64,000 bases of DNA from Wurfbainia villosa (GCA_025175895.1 CM046003.1:51516335-51580334); one strand, 5' to 3'; positions 10,114 through 21,350 are shown, counted from the stretch's first letter. Notes: a model not told the origin generated them from the sequence alone. Program-made: numbers and translations.

Positions 10114-10206
10114 TACCTTGTAACGCCCGTAAAATTCTAAACTATGCAAAGTAATTATATGGGTTTTAACGCCATAAAAGGTTTAAAATAAAATAAAATA
10201 AAAGAT

Positions 10207-10276
10207 GGTTATAGGTAGGATTTGAACCATGAACCTCCTAATAGGGAGGTAGCCTTGACACCACTAGGCCATAGGA
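10207..10276 (-). other. Degenerate tRNA-like block with Pol III A and B boxes
   Basis: On the - strand TGGCCTAGTGGT (10260-10271, A-box-like) is followed 31 bases later by GGTTCAAATCC (10218-10228, B-box consensus). Between them CCTCC...GGAGG resembles an anticodon stem. The acceptor and T stems do not pair, so this is not a working tRNA gene. The 3' LTR carries the same block at 14833-14902 with one A-box change (TGGTCTAGTGGT). Confidence 0.6.
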
Positions 10277-10725
10277 TGATTCATGGATAAGATATATAAA
10301 GAATATACAAAGAATATAGATGGGAAGATGAGGAGTTGGTTCATCCCCCCATGAAAGGATGAAGAGTGTTCATTCCCTAGGTATTAAAGAGGAGAATTAA
10401 GAGAAGAGAGGAAGAAAAACCCCACTTTCCTTCTTCATTCTCCTTCTTCCTCATCCTTGGCCGAAATTCCTCATTCTCCTTCCTCCCTTTTTCATCGCAA
10501 GCTCTAGGGTTTCTTGGGTAGGGATTCTCAAGAGGGGTTTTCCAAGAGGAGTTCCTCACAAGTCTTAGTAATGCTAGAAGATCCAACTCCACCGAAACCA
10601 CTCCATCTCCTTCTCCCATTTCTGAAAGCTCAAGAAGAAACAAAAGAGGCTTTGTCTTGACACCAAGGGTATAGTTCTTATAGTAAACCAAGCGAAAGGA
10701 TGTAAGTAATCCTCTCACATGCAGT

Positions 10726-11535
10726 ACAAGTTGTTTCGATTGTTTGAATCCTTAAAAACCCTCTTTGAAAGTTTTGGCCAACCCATGTTCATGTCCTCTA
10801 ATGATCTTCCATGCAACGTTTTATATGTATATGATGATAACATGTTGATAGATAGGCTTTGTACAAGTTGTTTGGGTGTCGATTTCCTAAGACCCTTCCT
10901 TAGGGTTTCGGCCAAGATGTGTTCATGCTCACCAATGATCCCCCTTGCCATGTTTTATATATATATGATGCTAACATGTTGATAGATAGGCTTTGTACAA
11001 GTTGTTTGAGTGTAGATTTCCTAAGACCCTCCCTTAGGGTTTCGGCCAACCCATGTTCATGTCCTCAAATGATCCTCCATGCCATGCTACATGTATATAA
11101 GATGTTAATATGATGTTAGTTAGACTTTGTGTAAGTTGTTTGAGCATTTGAACCCTTAAAAACCTCCACTAGGGTTTCGGCCAAGATCATGTATGTGCCT
11201 ACTAATGACCTACCATGTCATTCTACATGTATATAAGATGTTAACATGATGTTAGTTAGGCTTTGTGTAAGTTGTTTGGGTGTTGAATTCTTACAAACCT
11301 TCCTTGGATGTTTCGGCCATGATAAGTTTATGCTCACTAATGATCTTCCATGCCATGATATATATGTATATGATGTTAGCCTGATGTTAGTTAGACCTTG
11401 TACAAGTTGAATTAGGGTTTGAATTATTAAGATCCCCCTTGTAAGTTTCGGCCAAACTTTGTTCATGCTCACCCATGATCTTCCATGCCACGATATATCT
11501 ATATATGATGTTAACATGTTGATAGTTAGACTTTA
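10726..11535 (+). repeat. Six-unit tandem repeat of about 135 bases in Tekay A 5' LTR
   Basis: Units begin with (AC/GT)AAGTTG at 10726, 10863, 10997, 11131, 11267 and 11402. Most contain TTTCGGCCAA, then a (C)CATG(C) block and a TATA-rich stretch ending TAGGCTTTGT or similar. The matching array in the 3' LTR is 15353-16160. Confidence 0.8.
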
Positions 11536-12120
11536 TGATAGCATGATTTGTTTATGCCACTACCTTATGTCCATGTTAATTGTATGAATGTATTATTATA
11601 TTATGCTCATTGCGTCATGATGAACAAGTATGTATGATGAAATGCCTAAGAGACGCTTCCCTATGAATGGGGACTAAGAGCACTCTATATGTTATGAAAA
11701 GGAACATGATACATTATGATGAGGAATATGATATGTTATGATAAGGAACATGATATGTTATGATAAGGAACATGATATGCTATTTTACTTTTGTATGGCT
11801 TGTACCGGACCCTAGAAAGGTCCACGGGATGGGCTCCTACGTGCCCCTAGGTCGACGGTCATAGTACGGACCTAGTACGGGATGGGCTCCTAAGTTGCCC
11901 TAGGTCGACGGTCGCAGTACGGACCTAGTACCCTAGTAGGTTCGGGATTAGGTACCTCGGGTCTATTTAGGGATGTGCACAAAGATGATGATGTATGTGG
12001 TACAATGCCGGGCCCTCCATATTGAGATTATGTTTAAGTACCTATAAAATATATGTTTTCAAAGAACATCTTGCATATACCCTTTTTATGTCTATGTGAT
12101 TATTATGTGTCACAAATTAT

Positions 12121-12301
12121 GCTTATATGCTCTTAAATAATCATGTCACTACTTTTATATGAATGCTATGCTTATATGTTCCTAAATGATCATGCCACTA
12201 CTTTTATATGAATGCTATGCTTATATGTTCTTAAATGATCATGTCACTACTTTTATATGAATGCTATGCCTATATGTTGTCTAGATGAACATGTCACTAC
12301 T
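12121..12301 (+). repeat. 49-base tandem repeat in Tekay A 5' LTR
   Basis: Three full units starting GCTTATATG at 12121, 12170 and 12219 and a partial fourth at 12268. The 3' LTR has four full units (16748, 16797, 16846, 16895) and the same partial end at 16944. Confidence 0.85.
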
Positions 12302-12829
12302 CTATGTCTAATACCTGATGTATGGTTTTTTTTGTGAGTAGGAAAGTATCTTACTAAGCCTATGTGCTTATAGTTTCATGTTTTCCTTGTACTGCAGATA
12401 AGGGTAAAGAATGGCTAAACTAAATGGAGCAGCAGGAGGGGCAAAGTGTGTGTGGTAGTGGCATAGTGGAGGAGATCTGTTTTATGTTCCAAGACTTATG
12501 CATGTTTTAAAGTTTTGCATGTTAGTTGTTAAGAGTTGATCACTACTTGATGTTTTGATGGTTGCTACTTGGTGTCCATTATGTTGATTATCATGAACTT
12601 GAACTAAGTAGTATCCTTATGAAATGATTATGCATGCTTAGTAAATGTTCACATGTTACATGGTTAAGAATGTTGAGTTATTTGCATGGTTGAAGGAAAA
12701 TGCATGTCCCATGTTTTATGTTTTTTTTTTAAAGTTTAAAGTCTTCCTCTGTATATGCACGCATGTATGATCGCGTCGCACCGCCCTTCCTCCCCCTCTA
12801 GAGTACGAGAAGGGGCGGGTGTGATAGGT

Positions 12830-12841
12830 TGGTATCAAAGC
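12830..12841 (+). promoter_or_regulatory. Tekay A primer binding site
   Basis: TGGTATCAAAGC three bases after the 5' LTR, one base from the TGGTATCAGAGC complementary to initiator tRNA-Met. Confidence 0.8.
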
Positions 12842-13013
12842 AGATCTGCCTTTCCACTACACACATCAAGCTCCTATCCTGCCGCTCTAAGTAAGAAATT
12901 CTATGTCTACTCTATTTCTTTTATGTATGATAAGGAATGATTTTAGTTTAAATATGCATGAATATATGTATGATAATATTATACTAGCCTTATTATAATA
13001 TATGAAGATAAGC

Positions 13014-13928
13014 ATGGCTGGAAGACGCAGTAATAGAGTCGATGAGACAGTACCCCCACATGATCTTATGCATGTGGTTACTGAACTCCAGGGACAACTA
13101 CATGAGTTACTCGACAAGGGACTTATACGCCCAAGTCGCTCTCCATGGGGAGCTTCAGTACTGTTGGTAAAGAAGAAAGATGGGTCTATGCGAATGGGCA
13201 TAGACTACCGAGCGCTAAATAATATGACGATCAAGAACAGGTACCCTTTACCACGGATTGACGACCTATTCGACCAGTTAAAGGGTGCCACCGTCTTCTC
13301 TAAGATTGATATGAGGTCTGGCTATCATCAAGTGAAAGTGAAACCAGATGATATACCGAAGACGGTTTTCCGAACAAGATACGGACATTATGAGTTCGTA
13401 GTTATGCCTTTCGGAGTGATGAATGCACCTGCTATGTTCATGGATATGATGAATCGGGTATTCACGGCATTCCTCGACAAATTTATGATCATTTTCATTG
13501 ACGATATACTGATATATTCGAGAACCCAAGAAGAGCACGCCGAACACCTAAATATGGTATTGCAGATTCTCCAGGAAAAGCAGCTGTATGCAAAGTTCTC
13601 CAAATGCGAGTTCTGGTTCGATCAAGTATCATTTTTGGGTCACATTATATCCAAGTACGGAGTGATGGTAGACCCAATAAAGATTGAAGCTGTGAGTAAC
13701 TGGAACAGGACAAGGAATGCCAGCGAAATTAGGAGCTTCCTCGGGCTAGCAAGCTACTACAGGAAGTTTGTAGAGGACTTCTCTAGAATTACAGCCCCTA
13801 TGACAGTTCTCACTAGAAAGAACAAAAAGTATGAATGGACGGACGCCTACGAGAAGAGTTTCACGGAATTGAAAAGGAGACTGACCAGTGCTCTAATCCT
13901 TACTCTTCCAGACAGCTTTCTACCATGA
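13014..13928 (+). pseudogene. Tekay A gag start fused in frame to reverse transcriptase
   Basis: The frame opens with MAGRRSNRVDE and a short gag-like N-terminus ending HVVTELQ. It passes directly into RT at about residue 27 (HELLDKGLIRPS). The RT runs through KKKDGSMRM, FSKIDMRSGYHQ and the catalytic FIDDILIYS, all with their Asp residues, then the connection region LGHIISKYG. It ends at LPDSFLP, where RNase H should begin. The protein lacks the rest of gag, all of protease and the N-terminus of RT. I chose 13014 because MAGRR matches a gag start; an ATG at 13002 is also in frame. The fusion stays open, which is unusual for a random deletion. Confidence 0.8.
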
Positions 13929-14708
13929 CGATAGCACCGACGCTATTCGACGATATATTAGAAAAGCAAGCCCGTGACCCAAGCATCCAAAGGATCAAGC
14001 AAGAGGTCCTAAAAGGGAAGGATGATGGATTTCATATCGTTGACAGTGGAGTACTATACCTCAGGGATCGCTTATGTATCCCCAATGATCCAGAATTGAG
14101 AAAGAAAATTTTAGAATAAGCTCATGGGACCCCATATTCAATGCATCCTGGATCTACCAAGATGTATCAAGATTTGAAAGAAAAGTTCTGGTGGTTTGGT
14201 ATGAAAAGGGATGTGGCTAAATATGTCATCACCTGTCTGACATATCAAAGAGTCAAAGAAGAACATCAGAGACCTGGAGGAGTTCTATAGCCTATTCAAA
14301 TCCCAGAATGGAAGTGGGAAGATATAGCTACGGATTTCATAGTATGCCTACCCAAAACAACTAATGGTTATGAAGCTATTTAGATGATTGTTGATAGATT
14401 GACAAAATCTGCTCATTTTCTGGCAATCAAATATCGTACTCAATGGAACAACTAGCTCAGTTGTATGTTAAGGAGGTGATCAGATTGCATAGAGTTCCTA
14501 AGACCATGTGATTGAGCCACAAACGGTACTAGTTCAAGAAGATTTAAGTTATGAAAGTCGACCTATTCAGATAATAGATCAAGAAATCAAGAAATAGATA
14601 ACCAAAGAAGTACCCTTAGTGAAAGTCATATGGCAAAATCAAAAGTTTGAAGAAGCAACTTGGGAACGCAAGGATGACATGAAACAAAAGTATCCGGAGT
14701 TGTTCTAA
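13925..14708 (+). pseudogene. Tekay A integrase and chromodomain-like remnants
   Basis: The first part (13925-14119) is the region before the integrase zinc finger. After a TAA at 14117 comes the HHCC finger, with its last Cys changed to Tyr (CLTYQRVK), then a core piece with DIATDFIV and LTKSAHFL, broken by stops. The middle of the core with the second catalytic Asp and the Glu is deleted near 14520. The end (about 14620-14708) reads EEATWERKDD...YPELF, a chromodomain-like C-terminus seen in chromoviruses, where it may guide integration to particular chromatin. Confidence 0.75.
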
Positions 14709-14711
14709 GTT

Positions 14712-14744
14712 TCGAGGATGAAAGTTTTATAAGGTATGAAGGAT
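14712..14744 (+). promoter_or_regulatory. Tekay A polypurine-rich tract
   Basis: Reads CGAGGATGAAAG...AAGGTATGAAGGAT directly before the 3' LTR, a decayed form of the G-rich tract usual at this place. Confidence 0.6.
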
Positions 14745-17505
14745 TGTAATGCCCGTAAAATTCTAAACTGTGTAAAGTAATTATATGGATTTTAACGCCA
14801 TAAAAGGTTTAAAATAAAATAAAATAAAATATGGTTATAGGTAGGATTTGAACCATGAACCTCCTAATAGGGAGGTAGCCTTGACACCACTAGACCATAG
14901 GATGATTCATGGATAAGATATATAAAGAATATACAAAGAATATAGATGGGAAGATGAGGAGTTGGTTCATCCCCCCCATGAAAGGATGAAGAGTGTTCAT
15001 TCCCTAGGTATTAAAGAGGAGAATTAAGAGAAGAGAGGAAGAAAAACCCCACTTTCCTTCTTCATTCTCCTTCTTCCTCATCCTTGGCCAAAATTCCTCA
15101 TTCTCCTTCCTCCCTTTTCCATACCAAGCTCTAGGGTTTCTTGGGTAGGGATTCTCAAGAGGGGTTTTCCAAGAGGAGTTCCTCACAAGTCTTAGTAATG
15201 CTAGAAGATCCAACTCCACCGAAACCACTCCATCTCCTTCTCCCATTTCCGAAAGCTCAAGAAGAAACAAAAGAGGCTTTGTCTTGACACCAAGGGTATA
15301 GTTCTTATAGTAAACCAAGCGAAAGGATGTAAGTAATCCCCTCACATGCAGTACAAGTTGTTTCAATTGTTTGAATCCTTAAAAACCCTCTTTGAAAGTT
15401 TCGGCCAACCCATGTTCATGTCCTCTAATGATCTTCCATGCCATGTTTTATATGTATATGATGATAACATTTTGATAGATAGGCTTTGTACAAGTTGTTT
15501 GGGTGTTGATTTCCTAAGACCCTTCCTTAGGGTTTCGGCCAAGATGTGTTCATGCTCACCAATGATTCCTCTTGCCATGTTTTATATATATATGATGCTA
15601 ACATGTTGATAGATAGGCTTTGTACAAGTTGTTTGGGTGTAGATTTCCTAAGACCCTCCCTTAGGGTTTCGGCCAACCCATGTTCATGTCCTCAAATGAT
15701 CCTCCATGCCATGCTACATGTATATAAGATGTTAATATGATGTTAGTTAGGCTTTGTGTAAGTTGTTTGAGCATTTGAACCTTTAAAAACCTCCACTAGG
15801 GTTTCGGCCAAGATCATGTATGTGCCTACGAATGACCTACCATGCCATGCTACATGTATATAAGATGTTAACATGATGTTAGTTAGGCTTTGTGTAAGTT
15901 GTTTGGGTGTTGAATTCTTACAAACCTTCCTTGGATGTTTCGGCCATGATAAGTTTATGCTCACCAATGATCTTCCATGCCATGATATATATGTATATGA
16001 TGTTAGCCTGATGTTAGTTAGACCTTGTACAAGTTAAATTAGGGGTTGAATTCTTAAGATCCCCCTTGGAAGTTTCGTCCAAACCTTGTTCATGCTCACC
16101 CATGATCTTCCATGCCACGATATATCTATTTATGATGTTAACATGTTGATAGTTAGACTTTATGATAGCATGATTTGTTTATGCCACTACCTTATGTCCA
16201 TGTTAATTATATGAATGTACGATTATGTTATGCTCACTGCGTCATGATGAACAAGTATGTATGATGAAATGCCTAAGAGACGCTTCCCTATGAATGGGGA
16301 CTAAGAGCACTCTATATGTTATGAAAAGGAACATGATACGTTATGATGAGGAATATAATATGTTATGATAAGGAACATGATATGTTATGATAAGGAATAT
16401 GATATGCTATTTTACTTTTGTATGACTTGTATCGGACCCTAGCAAGGTCCACGGGATGAGCTTCTACGTGCCCCTAGGTCGACGGTCATAGTACGGACCT
16501 AGTACGGGATGTGCTCCTAAGTTGCCCTAGGCCGACGGTCGTAGTACGGACCTAGTACCCTAGTAGGTTCGGGATTAGCTACCTCGGGTCTATTTAGGGA
16601 TGTGCACAAAGATGATGATGTATGTGGTACAATGTCGGGCCCTCCATGTTGAGATTATGTTTAAGTACCTATAAAATACATGTTTTCAAAGAACATCTTG
16701 CATATACCCTTTTTATGTCTATGTGATTATTATGTGTCACAAATTATGCTTATATGCTCTTAAATGATCGTGTCACTACTTTTATATGAATGCTATGCTT
16801 ATATGTTCCTAAATGATCATGCCACTACTTTTATATGAATGCTATGCTTATATGTTCTTAAATGATCATGTCACTACTTTTATATGAATGCTATGCTTAT
16901 ATGTTCTTAAATGATCATGTCACTACTTTTATATGAATGCTATGCCTATATGTTGTCTAGATGAACATGTCACTACTCTATGTCTAATACCTGATGTATG
17001 GTTTTTTTTTGTCAGTAGGAAAGGATCTTACGAAGCCTATGTGCTTATAGTTTCATGTTTCCCTTGTACTGCAGATAAGGGTAAAGAATGACTAAACTAA
17101 AGGGAGCAGCAAGAGGGGCAAAGTGTGTGTGGTAGTGGCATGGTGGAGGAGATCTGTTTTATGTTCCAAGACTTATGCATGTTTTAAAGTTTTGCATGTT
17201 AGTTGTTAAGAGTTGATCACTACTTGATGTTTTGATGGTTGCTACTTGGTGTCCATTATGTTGATTATCATGAACTTGAACTAAGTAGTGTCCTTATGAA
17301 ATGATTATGCATGTTTAGTAAATGTTCACATGTTACATGGTTAAGAATGTTGAGTTATTTTCATGGTTGAAGGAAAATGCATGTCCCATGTTTTATGTTT
17401 TTTTTTTAAAAGTTTAAAGTCTTCCGCTGTATATGCACGCATGTATGATCGCGTCGCACCCACCCTTCCTCCCCCTCTAGATTACGAGAAGGGGCGGGCG
17501 TGACA
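14745..17505 (+). repeat. Tekay A 3' LTR
   Basis: 2761 bases, collinear with 10119-12826. It contains the tRNA-like block (14833-14902), the six-unit array (15353-16160) and four 49-base units (16748-16943). The length difference comes mainly from the additional 49-base unit. It ends GGGCGTGACA. Confidence 0.85.
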
Positions 17506-17510
17506 TACCT

Positions 17511-17809
17511 AACATATACAAGATATTGTTAGGTATTAAACCAACCAAAAACTTTATTACCTTGGTGTTTTTCTCGAAGGCTTGGACTTGCTCTTCGATC
17601 CATCTCTTCTTTTTGAGGAAGCCACCTTTTGGTCCTCTTAGATATTCAAATCCATCCATTAAAATGGACCATTCTTCGAAGTCCCTCATCATTAGAAAGT
17701 CTTCGATCCTTGCCTTCCATTGTCTAAACCCTTTTTGTCCATAGAAGGCATAGGGAATTGGGGTGTTGATATCCCATCCCAATTGTTCTTGGAATTCCAT
17801 CTTCTTCAC
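17511..17809 (-). pseudogene. SIRE A gag, N-terminal part
   Basis: Start of gag on the - strand, 45 bases after the primer site. The ATG at 17809 gives MKKMEFQEQLG; a typical copia gag N-terminal block follows (FYGQKGFRQWKARIEDFL, then RWIEEQ). The frame runs into the Tekay A insertion; beyond it the protein continues at 10113 with NYIDAKELW. Without the insert this matches the usual gag order, with knuckles further on. Confidence 0.75.
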
Positions 17810-17854
17810 CCTTTAGCGGTGCTCCCTCGGTTGTTAAACTTGAAGAGCGGCCTC

Positions 17855-17866
17855 GCTCTGATACCA
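17855..17866 (-). promoter_or_regulatory. SIRE A primer binding site
   Basis: TGGTATCAGAGC on the - strand, two bases inside the 5' LTR end. It is complementary to initiator tRNA-Met and fixes the element's orientation. Confidence 0.9.
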
Positions 17867-17868
17867 CT

Positions 17869-19422
17869 TATAGGGGATCGTTGGAACGCTAGAGGGGGAG
17901 GGGGTGAATAGCGTCGTGCTATGCGTCGATGGAATTCTTTTGCGTGTTCATCTATAAACTTCGTTAGCACAGCGGAATATAGATAATAATAACAATAACG
18001 AAATAGACAAACACAAGAACACATGCAAGAATATAACGTGGTTCGGAACCGAATGGTTCATACTCCACGGATCGAGCTCTAAAGAGCTCTAGCGATGCCA
18101 CAAACACCACTAAGCAATAAACTCCTTCTCGACAATACGTCGGAGGTGGAGAAACCTCTTACAACAGTTTACAACAATAAACTAAATACAACAAGCAATT
18201 ATAATAAAATACAATGCAATACAAGTAAAGAAAACACTTTACGAATGCCTTTGGATTGCTTGCTTTTGGTTCCTTGAAGAATGACCTTGGAGACCCTGAT
18301 TTGCAGCAACAAATCGCCCCAAGGATGCTCAAGAACTGGTTGGATTTTTCTCCTCCACGAGCTCCATTTATATCTTTTGCCTGGGCTGGAAAAAGCCGAT
18401 CAGTCGACTGCTCGGGACCATCAGTCGACTGATGCCACTGTTGTCATGAGACAACAACTAGATCCATGCTGAAAAAATCCAATGGATCCATCATTAGTTG
18501 AATGATTATGACCATCAGTCGACTGATCAAGCCATCACTCGACTGCTGACCACAGCGGTCGAGTGAGACTCCATTCTGTGCTCCAAAACCCGAGCACCAG
18601 TCGACTGATCACACGATCAGTCGACTGCTCAACCAATCAGTCGACTGCCCTCCTCTGGCAGTCGATTGCTAGGCCAATTCCCATAGTCAAACCCTAGTTG
18701 ACTCTCACCAGTCGACTGCCATATGACACCAGTCGACTAGCACACCTCAAACATAAGGTTTTAGTCCAAGTATGGTTCCCCCATACTTGCTAGACTACCC
18801 TTAGCCTAGACCTAAGCCTTATAGCCACCTCCATCAGCCTCACGCCTCTCGGATCCCTCCAAGTCATCCATGACTTGTTCATCCATCGGCTAGCCTTCAA
18901 ATGCTTCCATCGGCTATGTCATGCTAACGGTGTCTACACCGTCAAGGCACATTGGACTTACGTCGCAAAGACTTCGCTTGGACTTTACGCCGCCAACCAT
19001 TGGACTTATGCTGCCAAGACTCCCGCTTGGACTTTACGCCGCCAATATCAAACCCCTTGGACTTCTCAAATGCCAAGACTCAAGCTTGGACTTTCCCTTG
19101 CCAACCCATGTTGGACTTTCCATGCCAAGACCCATGCTTGGACTTTTCCTTGCCAAGACCCATGCTTGGACTTTATATGCCAAGTACTCAAGACTTGGAC
19201 TTTCCATGAAATGGTCAACTCCAGTCAACCATCAAAGTCTCCCTCGAATCAAACTCGAGTTCGGTTAAACATAACCCAGGTTGATTGTATAAACAATCTC
19301 CCCAAAACATCAACAAACATTAATGTCAAACATCAATGTCAACTCACTTTGTCAAACATCAAAACATCACTCGAGTCAAACTCGAGTCTGGTCAATCGTG
19401 ACCTGGGTCGATTGCACCAACA
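17869..19422 (-). repeat. SIRE A 5' LTR
   Basis: 1554 bases. On the + strand it begins TATAGGGG (the partner has TGTAAGGG, so one terminal base has mutated) and ends CACCAACA. It has seven exact CAGTCGACTG palindromes between 18399 and 18725 and the CCAAG/CTTGG unit array at 18950-19200. A candidate TATA box (ATATAAA on the - strand) is at 18367-18373. Confidence 0.85.
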
Positions 19423-19427
19423 CTATT

Positions 19428-20345
19428 TTTGGTCGTGGGGAGAGTGACAGTGTAGTGTGAGCTAGTGAGCTACTTTGCTTGTGGGACATGCTACAAGAAA
19501 GGAGTAGCATTGATGTAGAGCCCCATTTCATTAGACACCTAGTGAAAATGGGCAAAGCAGCGAGAGGAGAGATCATTGTGGGGGGGCTACTTACCCACAT
19601 TTTCCATAGTATAGGGTACGACTACACTGCACTAGATAGCATAGAGGGGAGCCCTAGGATCGACCTAGGAGTGTGTATGGCCATGAAGATGATAGTGAGA
19701 GAGGGACACTCCTTGTGCTTTGTAAGAAAAAACCTATCATCCCTTAGGCTCTCCGACCCCGATCGTACCACCATCACCACATGCGACAAATGACACTTAG
19801 ACCTGATAGTGGAGTCCCCGCCATATGAGGGACCATCCACATCGGCACCCATCTCTCTCCCTTTACATCACTCTCCCTCCAGTCCACACATTCATAGGAG
19901 CCCACCTAGTCCACGTAGAAATGAGCCTGCACCTGCACCGCCACCTTTTTCTACTTTTGAGAAGGATGTAGGTATATCTACCTATGATTTTTTGAAGTTC
20001 TGATCGTGCCTCAACGACATATTTTCCGAGCAGTAGATGTAGAGGCAGCGATGGGAGGAGTAGACCACTTTCATGCAGGTAGAGTTTCAAGGCTTTCGGG
20101 ATTACTTCTAGTGGGCTGAGGAGTTCTACGATGAGGCCCGTGTCTACTTCTAGGAGGAGGTTGCTCATCGCTAGGATGAGGCCACCTACCACCAGGAGAT
20201 GCGACAGCACATGCATGCCCAACAGGTACAATGGACCCGGGAGAAGGAGAACAAAGCGACCGCTGCATCCACCTCTCTCAGATCGACCACATGTACATAT
20301 TGCATCGGTGGCTTAGCACCGGGTTTACCCAGGAGCTTGACATGT
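19428..20345 (+). pseudogene. Athila A env-position ORF, C-terminal part
   Basis: Resumes at FGRGESDSVV after SIRE A. The stretch 19479-19793 is open, with HFIRHLVKMGKAARGEI and GGLLTHIFHSIGYD, then a TGA. A Pro/Ser-rich stretch follows (PLHHSPSSPHIHRSPPSPRR, about 19858) and then a Glu/Gln-rich tail with many stops up to about 20345. The order matches Athila ORFs of unknown function. There is no clear transmembrane segment in what can be read, so an envelope role is not supported by the sequence. Confidence 0.7.
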
Positions 20346-21350
20346 CGAGACTACTAGACTTCCCACCTCGACCACCATATTAGTGGTACGGTCTCATATA
20401 AGTCTTTGGGGGGGGGCCCTGAGTTTTGATTTATTTTGTTTCTAGCAGTAGTTGCTTTTCTGTCATTTGCATTTGTTTTAGTTAGCATTCATTTGTTCAT
20501 ACATAGAGTTTTTAGTTTCGATAGTACTTAATTTTGCTATCTTTAAGCTACCTCAGTAGTATTTTTAGAGTTTTCTTTTATGAGTTGTTTCCATGGGTAG
20601 CTTAACTTCATTTACCTTGTGGTATTTTATTTTATTTGCTCTAATGAATGTTCTAGACTTACACTGGTTAGCTTTTATTTTACACCTACACATGACGAAC
20701 ATTCTGAAAGGGAAAATCTAGTACATTCCTAGTTATGATTCATCTCAGTAGTATAGTACTTTGGAATTCATAGGTGACTCTAGATTTAGCATTTTAGTTA
20801 CTGGAGATGCTCGGATTGTGGAAGCCCATTCGGAAAAATCAAAATCCCAAGAGAGAGAGAACAAAAAAAAAAGAAAAAATGGAATAAAAAAAAGAAAGAG
20901 AAAGAAAAAAGAGAGTAAGAAAAAAAAATTGAGGGATAAAAAAATAGTTGTCATGGGTGTAAATGGTCAGGTGCCCCTTTGAGACCGAGTTAGGTTACTG
21001 GGGAAACACCTATAAATTTCTCTCAATACCGAGCATGCCTTTGAGACTTTATGCTAGATCTAGGGAACAACCCTCGCTTTGGATAGGTAAGTGCCTAAGA
21101 GCCGGAGACCTTATGAAAGCTATAGGATGGCGACTTAACTTACTATGGAACGAGTATCCTTTAAGAAGATTCACTTAGCACGAGCATGAGAAGCTAACTT
21201 AGTGAATTTCTAGAACATATCTATTTTTCTTTGATTGTAAATACCACTTGATAAATCTAGTTAACATGTTAAGTATGAGACAATACCTTTTAAAATTTCA
21301 TGGCACTGAGGTTTGCTTGAGGACAAGCAAAGATTTAAGTATGAGGGAAT
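20346..21350 (+). other. Athila A 3' non-coding region and polypurine tract
   Basis: About 1 kb without coding content. It has AT-rich text, a low-complexity A/G run at about 20835-20946, and near the end TTGAGGACAAGCAAAGATT, familiar upstream of Athila 3' LTRs. ATGAGGGAAT (21341-21350) is the likely polypurine tract. Confidence 0.65.
20835..20946 (+). repeat. A/G-rich low-complexity run
   Basis: Over 100 bases almost entirely of A and G (GAGAGAGA, AAAAAAG and similar). It encodes only Lys/Arg/Glu-rich noise and lies 400 bases before the LTR. Confidence 0.8.

Larger units (their letters stand above)
10119..12826 (+). repeat. Tekay A 5' LTR
   Basis: 2708 bases. It contains an antisense tRNA-like block (10207-10276), a candidate TATA (TATATAAA, 10293-10300), six units of about 135 bases (10726-11535) and 49-base repeats (12121-12301). 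The last bases read TGATA where the partner has TGACA. Short open frames in it arise from the repeats. Confidence 0.85.
10119..17505 (+). mobile_element. Tekay A, internally deleted Ty3/gypsy chromovirus-type element
   Basis: Inserted in SIRE A gag with TSD TACCT (10114-10118 and 17506-17510). LTRs at 10119-12826 and 14745-17505 begin TGTAA(C/T)GCCCG and end TGA(C/T)A. Only 1918 bases remain inside: a primer site, a gag start fused to RT, and pieces of integrase with a C-terminal chromodomain-like end. Protease and RNase H are missing, so it cannot be autonomous. The RT sequence and the very long LTRs fit the Tekay/Del group; the lineage should be confirmed by a tree. Confidence 0.88.
5231..19422 (-). 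mobile_element. SIRE A, SIRE/Maximus-type Ty1/copia element lacking pol
   Basis: Flanked by the TSD CTATT (5226-5230 and 19423-19427). On the - strand it runs 5' LTR (17869-19422), tRNA-Met primer site (17855-17866), gag (17809 to about 8772, interrupted), a non-coding 3' region (6776-8771), a polypurine tract and 3' LTR (5231-6753). A Tekay-like element (10119-17505) is inserted in gag. Without that insert the element is about 6.8 kb and contains no protease, integrase, RT or RNase H, so it is a non-autonomous derivative. LTR starts TGTTGGTGCAATC and the gag layout with E-rich stretch and two zinc knuckles support the SIRE-type assignment. Confidence 0.85.

Noticed and set aside
10207..10276. 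Functional tRNA gene
   Set aside because: Pol III boxes are present, but acceptor and T stems do not pair and the block sits identically placed in both LTRs.
10377..11517. Several open frames on both strands in the Tekay A 5' LTR
   Set aside because: They recur with the repeat period and again in the 3' LTR, have no domain, and overlap one another.
19428..20345. True envelope gene for the Athila env-position ORF
   Set aside because: No signal peptide, fusion peptide or membrane anchor is visible; only the position matches, so function is left open.
20761..20982. Lys/Arg-rich 73-codon frame
   Set aside because: It is the translation of an A/G low-complexity run in the Athila non-coding region.
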